A stretch of 50,577 bases of DNA. It comes from Candidatus Blautia faecavium (lineage in GTDB: Bacteria; Bacillota; Clostridia; Lachnospirales; Lachnospiraceae). Below, piece by piece: positions 8,472 through 17,605 of the stretch (within the stretch, counting starts at the first letter, position 1; each line of letters begins with the position of its first letter). The notes under the pieces were generated by a model, which saw only the letters and a list, made by a program, of their open reading frames with translations, was not told the DNA's origin and did no database searches. The position numbers were made by a program, and so were the translations under genes. Where the stretch lies: NCBI GenBank assembly GCA_019118425.1, contig DWYZ01000087.1, positions 1-50,577 on the forward strand, in the 5' to 3' direction.

Positions 8472-8798
8472 AAAACTGCCTTTCTGAGTTAATCCACAAG
8501 AATTTCCGCCAGGCGTATATCTGGCGGGATATAGGTATTATAGCGGAATATCCGGCAGAAATCAATACAGAAACTGCAGTTTATATAAAGAAGAAAAAGA
8601 AGAAAACAGAATAGTGATAATGCATAAAAAATGAATTTAAAATTGTGCAAAATGGAGAAAAAAACGGAAAGCGCCTGGATGGATTGACGTTTAAGAAAAA
8701 GTGAGGTATATTCAACGTAACGAAACAAAGCGAAACAAAGCTGCATGCCAAAAAACGAAAACATGGAAAAGAGTAATAAATAGTAGGAGGAAATATAC
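8472..8798. other. Divergent regulatory region between lacI-type gene and glgP
   Basis: This 327-bp gap holds the glgP promoter, a GGAAAGCG...GGA stretch (about 8666-8679) weakly resembling a cre/LacI-type operator just upstream of the -35 box, and a tandem repeat CGAAACAAAG CGAAACAAAG at 8721-8740 just after the -10 box. No gene is seen. The repeat is well placed for repression but its role is inference. Confidence 0.4.
8684..8712 (+). promoter_or_regulatory. Sigma-A promoter of glgP-malQ
   Basis: TTGACG (8684-8689) and TATATT (8707-8712) with a 17-bp spacer, about 80 bases before the glgP start. Confidence 0.75.
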
Positions 8799-11060
8799 AT
8801 GGAACAGTTATTGGAGCAGAAGCTGCAGGAAAAATTCGGAAAAACCATTGCCCAGGCCAGCAATGAAGAAATTTATACCGCCCTTCTTTGCATTACTAAG
8901 GAAAAAATGCAGGGAACCAGGAGAAATGAAGGAAAGAAAAAATTATACTACATTTCTGCAGAATTTCTCATTGGAAAGTTGTTATCTAACAATCTGATCA
9001 ATCTTGGCCTTTTTGAAGAAACGAAGGAAATTCTGAGCAAACATGGACACTCTATTACAGAGATTGAAGAAATAGAAATCGAGCCCTCTCTTGGGAACGG
9101 CGGTCTGGGACGTCTGGCAGCCTGCTTTTTGGATTCTATCGCTACCCTTGGGCTGAATGGGGACGGTGTAGGCTTAAACTACCACGATGGCCTCTTCCGT
9201 CAGACTTTTGCAGATAATAAGCAGAAAGAAGTGCCGAATCCATGGATTACAGATACAAGCTGGCTGACTAGGACAGACCGGAGTTTTGAGGTTCCTTTTA
9301 AAGATTTTACCTTGACTTCCGTTATGTATGACATTGATGTACCTGGCTACGAAAATGGCTGCAACCGTCTGCATTTGTTCGATGTGGATTCTGTTGACGA
9401 GGGAATCATTAAGGACGGCATTGATTTCGATAAAACGGATATTAAAAGAAATCTGACCTTATTTCTTTATCCGGACGACAGCGATGAACAAGGACAGCTC
9501 CTGCGTATTTACCAGCAGTATTTTATGGTGAGCAATGCCGCGCAGCTTATTTTAAAAGAAGCGGAAGAAAAAGGCTATGACCTGTATCACCTCCATGAAT
9601 ACGTGGCCGTCCAGATCAATGACACGCATCCTACCATGGTGATACCGGAATTGATTCGCCTCCTTATGGCGAAAGGCTTTAATATGGATACTGCCATTGA
9701 TGTGGTGAGAAAGACCTGCGCCTATACCAACCATACCATTCTGGCAGAAGCCCTGGAAAAATGGCCTATTCATTATCTGGAAAAAGTGGTTCCCCACCTG
9801 CTCCCCATCATCCGTGAGCTGGATGCCCGTGTAAGAAGAGATTATCATGATCCCCGCGTATATATTATAGATGAGCAGGAACGGGTGCATATGGCTCATA
9901 TTGATATTCATTACGGCTATGCCGTAAACGGAGTGGCGGCCCTTCACACCCAGATCCTTAAGGAGTCCGAACTGAAACCGTTTTACGATATTTATCCGGA
10001 AAAATTCAATAATAAGACGAATGGCATCACCTTCCGCAGATGGCTGGTACACTGCAACCAGGAGCTTGCCCAGTACCTTAAAGAACTGATCGGAACGGAA
10101 TATATAAAAGATGCGGATCAGCTGGAGAAGCTTCTGCAGTACAAGGACGATGCGGACGTTCTTAAGAAATTAAGAGAGATCAAAAAGCATTCCAAGGAAG
10201 AACTGAGGGATTATCTGAAGCTCACCCAGAATGTAGAGATTGATCCGGATTCCATTTTTGATATCCAGATTAAGCGCCTTCATGAATATAAAAGACAGCA
10301 GATGAACGCACTCTATGCTATTTACAAATATAAAGAAATTAAAAAAGGCAATCTGCCGAAGCGTCCGATTACTATGATTTTCGGCGCGAAGGCTGCCCCA
10401 GCTTATGTGATTGCTAAGGATATCATCCATCTGCTTCTTTGCCTTCAGCAGCTGATTGATAACGATCCTGTCGTCAGCAAATATTTAAAGCTGGTTATGG
10501 TGGAGAATTACAATGTGACCAAGGCGGAAAAGCTGATCCCGGCCTGCGATATTTCCGAGCAGATATCTCTCGCATCCAAGGAAGCCTCCGGAACGGGAAA
10601 TATGAAATTTATGCTGAACGGAGCAGTCACACTTGGCACAGAGGACGGAGCGAATGTGGAAATCCATGAGCTGGTGGGCGATGAAAATATTTATATTTTC
10701 GGTAAGAAGTCACAGGAAGTAATTCATCTGTACGACACGGCTTCCTATTGCTCCAGAGATATTTATGAAAGCGATCCTCAGATAGAGGAACTGGTGGACT
10801 TTATCATAAGTAAGGAGCTGATCCGCATTGGTGATCCGGTAAATCTCGGCCGTCTGTATAAAGAGATCGTGTCCAAGGACTGGTTTATGACCCTTCTGGA
10901 TCTGAAGGACTATATTGAGACCAAGGAAAAGATGCTTGCCGATTATGAGGATGAGGAGGCATGGACTCAAAAAGCTTTGGTAAATATCGCAAAGGCAGGG
11001 TATTTCTCAGCGGACCGCACGATTGCTCAGTATAATAAAGATATCTGGCATTTGTCATAA
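8799..11060 (+). CDS. glgP: Glycogen/starch/alpha-glucan phosphorylase
   Basis: A 753-residue GT35 phosphorylase that releases glucose-1-phosphate from alpha-1,4-glucans. Family motifs are clear: [54 protein letters not shown] and the PLP motif [15 protein letters not shown] with Lys603 as cofactor lysine. It is some 60 residues shorter than E. coli GlgP, lacking part of the N-terminal region, as in many Firmicutes copies. AGGAGG precedes the ATG by 8 bases. It forms an operon with malQ, 43 bp downstream, which is the usual pairing for using maltodextrins or internal glycogen. Confidence 0.96.
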   Translation: MEQLLEQKLQEKFGKTIAQASNEEIYTALLCITKEKMQGTRRNEGKKKLYYISAEFLIGKLLSNNLINLGLFEETKEILSKHGHSITEIEEIEIEPSLGNGGLGRLAACFLDSIATLGLNGDGVGLNYHDGLFRQTFADNKQKEVPNPWITDTSWLTRTDRSFEVPFKDFTLTSVMYDIDVPGYENGCNRLHLFDVDSVDEGIIKDGIDFDKTDIKRNLTLFLYPDDSDEQGQLLRIYQQYFMVSNAAQLILKEAEEKGYDLYHLHEYVAVQINDTHPTMVIPELIRLLMAKGFNMDTAIDVVRKTCAYTNHTILAEALEKWPIHYLEKVVPHLLPIIRELDARVRRDYHDPRVYIIDEQERVHMAHIDIHYGYAVNGVAALHTQILKESELKPFYDIYPEKFNNKTNGITFRRWLVHCNQELAQYLKELIGTEYIKDADQLEKLLQYKDDADVLKKLREIKKHSKEELRDYLKLTQNVEIDPDSIFDIQIKRLHEYKRQQMNALYAIYKYKEIKKGNLPKRPITMIFGAKAAPAYVIAKDIIHLLLCLQQLIDNDPVVSKYLKLVMVENYNVTKAEKLIPACDISEQISLASKEASGTGNMKFMLNGAVTLGTEDGANVEIHELVGDENIYIFGKKSQEVIHLYDTASYCSRDIYESDPQIEELVDFIISKELIRIGDPVNLGRLYKEIVSKDWFMTLLDLKDYIETKEKMLADYEDEEAWTQKALVNIAKAGYFSADRTIAQYNKDIWHLS

Positions 11061-11103
11061 AGGAACGGAATAACCGCAGCAAGCGAGTCAGAAAGAGGAA
11101 AAG

Positions 11104-12579
11104 ATGAAAGAATCAGGAATTTTAATGCCTGTTTCCTCGCTTCCATCGAACACCGGAGTGGGGGAGCTGGGGGCATACACATATGAATTTATAGATTGTC
11201 TGGCGGAAAACGGCGTAAAAATATGGCAGATCCTTCCATTAAATCCGGCAGGCTACGGCAATTCTCCCTACCAGCCTTATTCTTCCCTTGCGGGAGATGA
11301 GTTGTATATCAGTCTGGATGAACTGTACAGGGAGGGATTTTTAAAGGAGCTGCCGCAGCCTTTCCTGGCAAATGAAAAAAGAGTACAGTATGAGGCTGTG
11401 AGAAGGTTTAAAGAAACTTATCTGCGAAAGGCATATGAAGTTTTTTCCCGAAAGCCTGAAGCGGAAAAAAAGAAATGTGAGGAATTCATGGCCCAGCCAT
11501 GGGTTTATGAATACGGCGTATACCAGTCTCTGAAAAAGAAAAACGGCGGAATATGCTGGAATGAATGGAGCCAGAAAGAACGAAACTGGTGTCAGGAACC
11601 CTATCCTTTATCTGCGGATGAGGAAGAGGAAGTAAAATATCATATGTTCCTTCAGTATATTTTCTTTACCCAATGGATGAAAGTGAAGGCAAGGGCAAAT
11701 CAAAAAGGAATCCGGATCATGGGAGATGTTCCTTTTTATGTAGGGCTTGATTCTGCAGATGTGTGGGGAGGAAAGGACAATTTTCTTCTGGATACGGACG
11801 GAAGACCTGTATTTATCGCCGGAGTGCCGCCCGATTATTTCAGTGCCACAGGACAAAGATGGGGAAATCCTATTTATGACTGGGACTATATGAAAAAAAC
11901 GAAGTATCAGTTTTGGGTAAATCGTATCGGATACAGCCAGAAACTGTTTGACATTGTGCGTATTGATCATTTCCGCGCATTTGATACTTTTTGGAAGATA
12001 CCGGCATCCTGCCCCACGGCTGTGGAAGGGGAATGGGTGGAGGCCCCTGGATATGAGGTGCTGGACACTTTGCTTGAAGAAATTCCCGGAGCAGAACTGG
12101 TGGCGGAGGATTTGGGCCTTTTGCGTCCGGAGGTGCTTACCCTAAAGGATCATTATCATTTTAAAGGGATGAAGGTTCTGCAGTTTGTAATAGACACCAG
12201 CGGGAAATATGCCCGGGATATTTTTCGGGATAAGGAAAATATGATCATATATTCCGGCACGCATGACAATGATACCCTTATGGAATGGTACGGAAAGCAA
12301 AGCACAGCATCAAAGAGGAAGTTACGCCGGTTTCTGAAAAGGCAGGGGGTAACCGGAGGAACAGTGAAAGACAGGCTGCTGAAATATGTCTGGAAGAGTC
12401 CGGCAGAGTATGCCATTGTGCCTATGGCAGATCTTATGGGGCTTGGAAAAGAGGGGCATATTAATACGCCTGGGACAGTTGGCTCCCCTAATTGGGAGTG
12501 GAGAATGCCGGATATGAACAGGATGAAAGAGATGCTTAAAAAATATCGAAGATATTTAGGGCATAGAGAATACCTTTAA
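11104..12579 (+). CDS. malQ: 4-alpha-glucanotransferase (amylomaltase)
   Basis: A 491-residue GH77 enzyme that disproportionates maltodextrins, making longer chains for the phosphorylase. Motifs: SSLPSNTGVGELG at the N-terminus, GNSPYQPYSSLAG, DVPFYVGLDSADVWG, the nucleophile Asp288 in VRIDHFRAF, the acid/base Glu335 in VAEDLG and the stabilising Asp in SGTHDNDT. The length is that of bacterial amylomaltases. It follows glgP closely and ends with a strong terminator. The spacer before it holds GCAGCAAGCGAGTCAGAAAG, which resembles the segment before the cysK-like gene. Confidence 0.96.
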   Translation: MKESGILMPVSSLPSNTGVGELGAYTYEFIDCLAENGVKIWQILPLNPAGYGNSPYQPYSSLAGDELYISLDELYREGFLKELPQPFLANEKRVQYEAVRRFKETYLRKAYEVFSRKPEAEKKKCEEFMAQPWVYEYGVYQSLKKKNGGICWNEWSQKERNWCQEPYPLSADEEEEVKYHMFLQYIFFTQWMKVKARANQKGIRIMGDVPFYVGLDSADVWGGKDNFLLDTDGRPVFIAGVPPDYFSATGQRWGNPIYDWDYMKKTKYQFWVNRIGYSQKLFDIVRIDHFRAFDTFWKIPASCPTAVEGEWVEAPGYEVLDTLLEEIPGAELVAEDLGLLRPEVLTLKDHYHFKGMKVLQFVIDTSGKYARDIFRDKENMIIYSGTHDNDTLMEWYGKQSTASKRKLRRFLKRQGVTGGTVKDRLLKYVWKSPAEYAIVPMADLMGLGKEGHINTPGTVGSPNWEWRMPDMNRMKEMLKKYRRYLGHREYL

Positions 12580-12585
12580 GGGTAT

Positions 12586-12629
12586 GCCGGGAAAGATGAC
12601 TGGGATGGTTGTCTTTCCTGGCTTTTTTT
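12586..12629 (+). terminator. Rho-independent terminator of glgP-malQ
   Basis: GCCGGGAAAGATGAC pairs with GTTGTCTTTCCTGGC and is followed by seven T residues. Confidence 0.8.
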
Positions 12630-12844
12630 GTGGTCTGAAATGTTAAATGTTTGTAAAGGGGGTTGTTTGTGACGTAAGGGGATGAGGTATAATAGGAAAT
12701 GGGAATGTAAGGTCCGCCGCCGCACTCCCCACTCCCTCACGGCTGGCGTTACAGGGCGGAAGAGCGGAGGGATGAGGGCGGGAGGTTGTGGGCGGAGTGG
12801 ACAAGGGATGGAAAGTTTTAAGTAGGAAAGGGAAGGGGAATGGA
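12630..12844. other. G/C-skewed leader of the ABC exporter operon
   Basis: A TATAAT box at 12688-12693 has TTGTTT or TTGTGA upstream at non-ideal spacing (19 or 15 bp). Downstream (about 12718-12800) the DNA is unusually G/C-rich and forms an imperfect palindrome: GCACTCCCCACTCCCTC on one side and GTGGGCGGAGTGG on the other, with CCCTC...GAGGG inside. It would fold strongly as RNA. I do not recognise a known riboswitch. Confidence 0.4.
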
Positions 12845-13759
12845 ATGAGGAATATAATTGAGATCAGGCATTTGGCGAAGAGTTTTGGGCAGGTGGAGGC
12901 GGTCGGGGATTTGAGCTTTCGGGTGAAGGAGGGAGAATTGTTCGCGTTTCTGGGGATTAATGGAGCTGGAAAATCTACGACGATAAATATTATGTGCGGG
13001 CAGCTTAAGAAAGATGGAGGAAATATCCTTATCAATGGGATGGATCTGGACAGGGAAGTGCAGAAGATAAAAAGGAAGCTGGGCGTGGTGTTTCAGAATT
13101 CCGTACTGGACGGCGCTTTAAATGTCTATGATAATCTGGAGAGCCGGGCGGCCTTGTACGGAATCACAGGAGCGGAATTTAAGAGAAGACTGGAGGCGCT
13201 TTCCCGATTGCTGGAATTTAAGGAACTGTTGAAAAGACCGGTAGAGAAGCTTTCAGGAGGACAGAGGAGAAGGATTGATATTGCCAGAGCGCTGCTGCAT
13301 GAGCCGAAAATTTTGATCCTGGACGAACCTACCACAGGACTGGATCCGCAGACCAGGAAGATACTCTGGAATGTGATCACAAATCTGCGGAAAAATGAAA
13401 ATATGACGGTGTTTCTGACAACACATTATATGGAAGAGGCAGCGGAGGCGGATTATGTGGTGATCATTGACCGCGGCCGGATATCTGCGGAGGGAACACC
13501 GCTTGCATTGAAAAATACATATACAGGAGATTTTATTACTCTTTACGGTGTTGACGAGGAACAAGTAAAAAGTCTGGGCATGGAGTATGAGACCATTCGG
13601 GATGCATACCGCGTGTCTGTCCCGCATACTGCGGCGGCAACCAGGATGATCCTGGAGAATCCGGAACTGTTTCAGGATTATGAGATCACAAAGGGAAAGA
13701 TGGACGATGTGTTCCTGGCAGTGACAGGAAAAAAATTAGCAGGAGATGAAGAAGGGTAA
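12845..13759 (+). CDS. ABC-2 type exporter ATP-binding protein
   Basis: A 304-residue ATPase of the DrrA/NatA-like exporter class. It has Walker A GINGAGKSTT, the Q-loop in VVFQNSVLDG, signature LSGGQRRRIDIARAL, Walker B ILILDEPTTGLDP and H-loop TTHYMEEA. The C-terminal 90 residues carry the extra domain of drug/lipid exporters of this class. The ATG at 12845 is chosen because of the GAAGGGGA site before it; an in-frame GTG exists at 12788. The permease gene follows 108 bp later. The substrate is unknown; drug, peptide or polysaccharide export are all possible. Confidence 0.9.
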   Translation: MRNIIEIRHLAKSFGQVEAVGDLSFRVKEGELFAFLGINGAGKSTTINIMCGQLKKDGGNILINGMDLDREVQKIKRKLGVVFQNSVLDGALNVYDNLESRAALYGITGAEFKRRLEALSRLLEFKELLKRPVEKLSGGQRRRIDIARALLHEPKILILDEPTTGLDPQTRKILWNVITNLRKNENMTVFLTTHYMEEAAEADYVVIIDRGRISAEGTPLALKNTYTGDFITLYGVDEEQVKSLGMEYETIRDAYRVSVPHTAAATRMILENPELFQDYEITKGKMDDVFLAVTGKKLAGDEEG

Positions 13760-13867
13760 AAGTTACTTGAAAATTGTCCTGTTACTGGTGAACTTGCGGA
13801 CAGCAATGAGATAAAATTTCTGGAGCTGTCTGGATGATGCGGGAAATGTGTCGGTAAGGAGGAGAAA

Positions 13868-14761
13868 ATGAAAATAGTATTCATTTTGATTAAACGAAAT
13901 GTAAAGTTGTTTTTTAAGGATAAAGGAATGTTTTTTACTTCTTTGATAACGCCTGCTATCCTGCTGGTTTTGTATGCTGCTTTCCTGGGGAATATTTACC
14001 GGGATAATTTTACTGCGGCATTGCCGGAGAGTTTCTCTGTTTCCAGCGGGATCGTAGAGGGACTGGTGGGTTCCCAGCTGATCTCATCTATCCTTTCTGT
14101 GTCTTGTGTGACAGTGGCATTCTGTTCTAATTTTTTAATGGTGCAGGATAAAGCCAATGGTACAATCAGGGATTTTAGGATTTCGCCGGTAAAGTCCGGG
14201 GTATTGTCCATAGGGTATTATGCGGCTACCTTGTTTTCCACTCTTATCATCTGTTTTGCCGCTACGGGGATCTGCCTTGGGTATGTGGCTTTCGCCGGGT
14301 GGTATTTATCCGGACAAGATGTATTCCTTTTATTTTTGGACGTGATGCTTTTAGCGTTTTTTGGAGTGGCGTTATCCTCCCTGATCAATTTCTTTTTATC
14401 TACACAGGGGCAGATTTCAGCGGCAGGGACGATCATCAGTGCTGGCTATGGCTTTATCTGCGGAGCGTATATGCCGATCTCTTCATTTGGGGAGGGACTT
14501 AAAAACACGCTTTCTTTTCTTCCGGGAACTTATGGAACCTCTTTGATCCGGAATCATACTATGCGGGGAGTGTTCACAGAAATTCAGGAGCAGGGAGCTC
14601 CAAAGAGGGTGATTGAAGAGCTTGGAAATGCCCTGGACTGCAACATTTATTTCTTTGATCATAAGGTAAAGATTCCGGAAATGTACGGAATCCTTGTGGC
14701 GGCTGTCGCAATCTTGCTGGTGGTGTATATTTTACTCAACGCCTTGAAAAAAGAAAAATAA
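13868..14761 (+). CDS. ABC-2 type exporter permease
   Basis: A 297-residue membrane protein with six hydrophobic segments and the ABC2_membrane layout: an N-terminal segment at about 20-40 (FFTSLITPAILLVLYAAFLG), an external loop, then a cluster of five helices. The conserved region around DKANGTIRDFRISPVK, just after the second helix, is typical of exporters of this class. It has a TAAGGAGG site and pairs with the preceding ATPase gene. No recognisable terminator directly follows. Confidence 0.88.
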   Translation: MKIVFILIKRNVKLFFKDKGMFFTSLITPAILLVLYAAFLGNIYRDNFTAALPESFSVSSGIVEGLVGSQLISSILSVSCVTVAFCSNFLMVQDKANGTIRDFRISPVKSGVLSIGYYAATLFSTLIICFAATGICLGYVAFAGWYLSGQDVFLLFLDVMLLAFFGVALSSLINFFLSTQGQISAAGTIISAGYGFICGAYMPISSFGEGLKNTLSFLPGTYGTSLIRNHTMRGVFTEIQEQGAPKRVIEELGNALDCNIYFFDHKVKIPEMYGILVAAVAILLVVYILLNALKKEK

Positions 14762-14806
14762 AAAAGTTTGAATAACTTAAGAATATGCAGCCGAAAAACA
14801 TAAAAC

Positions 14807-14835
14807 TTGACAGAACCGCCTTTTTTAGATAGAAT
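14807..14835 (+). promoter_or_regulatory. Sigma-A promoter of the cysK-like/hisC region
   Basis: Near-consensus TTGACA (14807-14812) and TAGAAT (14830-14835) with a 17-bp spacer. It starts a leader of about 245 nt before the coding region. Confidence 0.8.
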
Positions 14836-14841
14836 CAATTT

Positions 14842-15085
14842 TAACGCCGGATGCAGGCGGAATGCGTAAGAGAAAACGCGAAAGAGAATGATGCTGCCGG
14901 GATATCCGCTCCCTTGCTATAAGGGATTTTGGGATATTCCGGTATTTTTTTAAAGATTGATGCAGGCGGAGGGGACAGGACCTGCATCATATACTGTAAA
15001 GATAAGATTGGAAGTAAACTTCCCAATCTACCATTATTAACGCAGCCAGTGCGTCAGAAAGAGAAAAAAATGATTTAAGAAAGGT
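14842..15085 (+). promoter_or_regulatory. Leader with early terminator upstream of the cysK-like gene, possible attenuator
   Basis: The leader contains a strong terminator (14897-14951), then two more hairpins: GATGCAGG/CCTGCATC near 14959-14988 and GATTGGAAGT/ACTTCCCAATC near 15006-15029. The 12-mer GATGCAGGCGGA occurs twice, before (about 14850) and after (about 14959) the terminator, so CCTGCATC could pair with either copy. I do not find T-box or SAM riboswitch consensus elements. Regulation by conditional termination is inferred. Confidence 0.45.
14897..14951 (+). terminator. Intrinsic terminator inside the cysK-like leader
   Basis: CCGGGATATCC pairs over 11 bp (one G-U) with GGGATATTCCGG, with an inner TCCCTT/AAGGGA stem, followed by a T-tract. 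It lies about 55 bases after the likely transcription start and upstream of the gene. Confidence 0.75.
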
Positions 15086-16027
15086 ATGGGGAAGACAGTG
15101 ATCTATAATAATATTCTTGAAGCAATGGGGAATACACCGCTGATACGTCTGGGGCGTATGGCGGAGGAAGACAGCGCACAGATTCTTGTGAAATTTGAAG
15201 GCCTCAATGTGGGCGGATCTATTAAGACCAGGACCGCTTACAACATGATCCGTGACGCAGAAGAAAAAGGCCTGATCAAAAAGGATACCATCATCGTAGA
15301 GCCTACAAGCGGAAACCAGGGGATCGGCCTGGCGCTTGTAGGCGCAGTCCGCGGATATAAGACAAAGATCGTCATGCCGGATTCCGTCAGTGAGGAGCGC
15401 AGAAAGCTGATGAAGCATTATGGGGCAGAGGTGATTTTGATCCATGATGCGGGGAATATCGGTGCCTGCATTGAAGAGTGTCTAAATACAGCTCTTAGGA
15501 TGGCCAAGGAAGACCCCAGGGTATTTGTTCCCCAGCAGTTCGAAAACCCGGCCAATCCTGCTGTACACCGCTGTGAGACAGCAAAAGAGATCTTAAGGCA
15601 GGCGGGGTGCCGGATCGATGGTTTTTGCTCCGGCATTGGAACCGGTGGGACGATAACCGGTATCGGCGAGGTGCTGAAAGAAAACAATCCTGATATGGAG
15701 ATCTGGGCAGTAGAACCAGAGCATGCGGCAATCCTTTCCGGAGGCTCCATCGGCACACATCTGCAGATGGGGATCGGTGACGGACTGATCCCGGCTATTT
15801 TGAATACAGAAATCTATGATGATATTTGTATTGTGACGGATGAGGAGGCAATACGGACTTCCCGTGAGCTGGCGTCCAGGGAGGGGATCATGTGCGGCAT
15901 TTCTTCAGGAACGAACGTAGCGGCAGCATTAAAGCTGGCGAAAAAACTGGGAAAAGGAAAAACGGTGGTAACCATTCTTCCGGACACTGCGGAGCGGTAT
16001 TTTTCCACTCCTTTATTTGACGAGTAA
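15086..16027 (+). CDS. cysK: Cysteine synthase family PLP enzyme
   Basis: A 313-residue fold-type II PLP enzyme, most like O-acetylserine sulfhydrylase, the last step of cysteine synthesis. The cofactor lysine is Lys47 in GGSIKTRTA, and the phosphate-binding loop reads GIGTGGTITGIGE. The substrate loop is TSGNQG (74-79) where classical enzymes have TSGNTG, and PGGSVKDR is replaced by VGGSIKTR. This variant may have a different acceptor or donor, so the name is by family. The start at 15086 has only a weak AAGAAAGG site; an in-frame GTG at 15098 is also possible. hisC follows 89 bp later. Confidence 0.85.
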   Translation: MGKTVIYNNILEAMGNTPLIRLGRMAEEDSAQILVKFEGLNVGGSIKTRTAYNMIRDAEEKGLIKKDTIIVEPTSGNQGIGLALVGAVRGYKTKIVMPDSVSEERRKLMKHYGAEVILIHDAGNIGACIEECLNTALRMAKEDPRVFVPQQFENPANPAVHRCETAKEILRQAGCRIDGFCSGIGTGGTITGIGEVLKENNPDMEIWAVEPEHAAILSGGSIGTHLQMGIGDGLIPAILNTEIYDDICIVTDEEAIRTSRELASREGIMCGISSGTNVAAALKLAKKLGKGKTVVTILPDTAERYFSTPLFDE

Positions 16028-16116
16028 GAATATGAGGCCCTGCAGTGCACAGACTACTATTGGCCTCCGGAAGGATGCTATAAGCAGCAGAAAAAGTAAA
16101 AACAAGGAGAGATCAT

Positions 16117-17181
16117 ATGAAAAAATCCTGGGAAGAGAATATTCGGAAGGTGGTGCCCTATACGCCGGGAGAGCAGCCAGACCAGCCGGATATGATAAAA
16201 CTGAACACTAATGAAAACCCTTATCCGCCGTCTCCCAAGGTGGAGGAGGCCTTAAAAAATTTAGATACGGACACAATGCGGCTTTATCCGGATCCCACAT
16301 CCAAAGAACTGGTAAGGGCGATTGCCGGTGTTTATGGACTGAATGAGGAGCAGGTTTTTGTGGGAGTAGGTTCTGACGATGTATTAGCCATGAGTTTTTT
16401 GACCTTTTTTAATTCGCAGAAGCCGATTCTTTTTCCTGATGTTACCTATTCCTTTTATGACGTATGGGCAGAGCTTTTTAGGATACCTTATACGCGCCCT
16501 GCTCTGGACGAAAATTTTTGTATTAAAAAAGAAGACTATTTTCAGGAAAACGGAGGCATAGTCTTTCCGAATCCTAATGCGCCTACTGGGATTGCGCTTC
16601 CTGTGGCGGATATTGAAGAAATCGTAAAAAGAAATAAGGATGTTGTGGTGATCGTAGACGAGGCATACGTGGATTTTGGAGCGGAGTCGGCCCTTCCCTT
16701 GATAGAAAAATACGAGAATCTTCTGGTTGTCCAGACTTTTTCCAAGTCTAGATCCATGGCAGGCATGAGGATTGGCTTTGCCTGCGGAAATCCTGTGCTG
16801 ATCAAATACTTAAATGATGTGAAATATTCCTTTAATTCCTATACTATGGACCGGACAGCCATTAAGGCCGGAGCTGCCTCTGTAAAGGATGAAGAATATT
16901 TTAAGGCTGCCTGCCGCAGGATCATAGATACTAGAGAATGGGCGAAAAGCGAGCTTGAGGAGCTGGGCTTTTCCTTTACGGATTCTAAAGCCAATTTTAT
17001 CTTTGCGTCCCATAAAACATGCCCGGCAGAAGAATTGTACCGCGTCCTTAGAGAGGCGCATATTTATGTCCGATATTTTCCGGGAGAAAGAACGGGAAAT
17101 TATTTAAGGATCACAGTCGGGACCAGAGAAGAAATGGAAAAATTCTTTGCCTTTTTAAAAGAATATCTTCAGAATCGCTGA
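16117..17181 (+). CDS. hisC: Histidinol-phosphate aminotransferase
   Basis: A 354-residue fold-type I aminotransferase for the seventh step of histidine synthesis. HisC features include KLNTNENPYPPSPKV at the N-terminus, NPNAPTG, VDEAYVDFG, the PLP lysine Lys210 in TFSKSRSMAGMRIGFA and the C-terminal VRYFPGERTGNYLRITVG. The length fits. A strong AAGGAG site precedes the ATG. It stands apart from any his operon and probably shares the transcript of the cysK-like gene, so some activity on other amino acids is possible. Confidence 0.93.
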   Translation: MKKSWEENIRKVVPYTPGEQPDQPDMIKLNTNENPYPPSPKVEEALKNLDTDTMRLYPDPTSKELVRAIAGVYGLNEEQVFVGVGSDDVLAMSFLTFFNSQKPILFPDVTYSFYDVWAELFRIPYTRPALDENFCIKKEDYFQENGGIVFPNPNAPTGIALPVADIEEIVKRNKDVVVIVDEAYVDFGAESALPLIEKYENLLVVQTFSKSRSMAGMRIGFACGNPVLIKYLNDVKYSFNSYTMDRTAIKAGAASVKDEEYFKAACRRIIDTREWAKSELEELGFSFTDSKANFIFASHKTCPAEELYRVLREAHIYVRYFPGERTGNYLRITVGTREEMEKFFAFLKEYLQNR

Positions 17182-17200
17182 ACAAGATCCACCAGACAAA

Positions 17201-17233
17201 AAAAGAACGGCAGCCGGCAGGCCGTTCTTTTTA
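17201..17233 (+). terminator. Rho-independent terminator after hisC
   Basis: AAAAGAACGGC pairs with GCCGTTCTTTT around a short loop, with flanking A and T runs that may allow bidirectional use. Confidence 0.85.
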
Positions 17234-17266
17234 AGTGGATTTACCTTTAAATATTGTAAATATATC

Positions 17267-17296
17267 TTGCAAAAACTGGAAAAGAATGTATATAAT
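17267..17296 (+). promoter_or_regulatory. Sigma-A promoter of rho
   Basis: TTGCAA (17267-17272) and TATAAT (17291-17296) with an 18-bp spacer. The rho leader is unusually long (about 300 nt) because of the palindromic repeat element it contains. Confidence 0.65.
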
Positions 17297-17400
17297 AAAC
17301 CTATAGCTTGCATCTGTTTTTACAGGCAAGACAAGTGATCGCATCAGCTTTCTTACCAGGCTGGTGTCCGTGTCGATTCCGACAGAGTATCCCGTTAATA

Positions 17401-17584
17401 GTCAAAAACCCCGCAGCAGAATACGGGGCATCAAATTTGTAGCGCAGCAGAGCTGCGGGGTATTTGATCTCCGCTTTGCTCCGGTCGGTGCTAAACATGT
17501 GCCGCTGGCACATAGCGCCCCTCGCGGCAGTCGCAAAATGGACATGTAAGCATGTCCGCTTGGCGCGTTGCTCGCGGGAATAAA
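17401..17584. repeat. Modular palindromic repeat, copy A (before rho)
   Basis: The 5' module starts GTCAAAAACCCCGCAGCA and ends CGGGGCAT; the 3' module starts CCCTCGCGGCAGTCGC and ends GTTGCTCGCGGGAATAAAA. Both modules recur before hflX (26032-26133). Copy A has about 85 extra bases between them, with a second hairpin (ATCAAAT/ATTTGAT around a GCAGC/GCTGC stem). The 3' module holds a perfect GGACATG-TAAG-CATGTCC hairpin. The element ends about ten bases before the rho ribosome-binding site. Confidence 0.8.
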
Positions 17585-17605
17585 ATTGAAGACAGAGGAA
17601 ATATT

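Noticed and set aside
14842-15085. T-box riboswitch before the cysK-like gene
   Set aside because: The conserved GGGTGGNACCGC core is absent, unlike the clear T-box before trpB.
16542-16805. Minus-strand open frames inside hisC and many other genes
   Set aside because: They are shadows of well-supported genes with conserved motifs and have no ribosome-binding sites of their own.
17364-17549. Small plus-strand open frame in the rho leader
   Set aside because: It consists of the repeat element and lacks a start signal.
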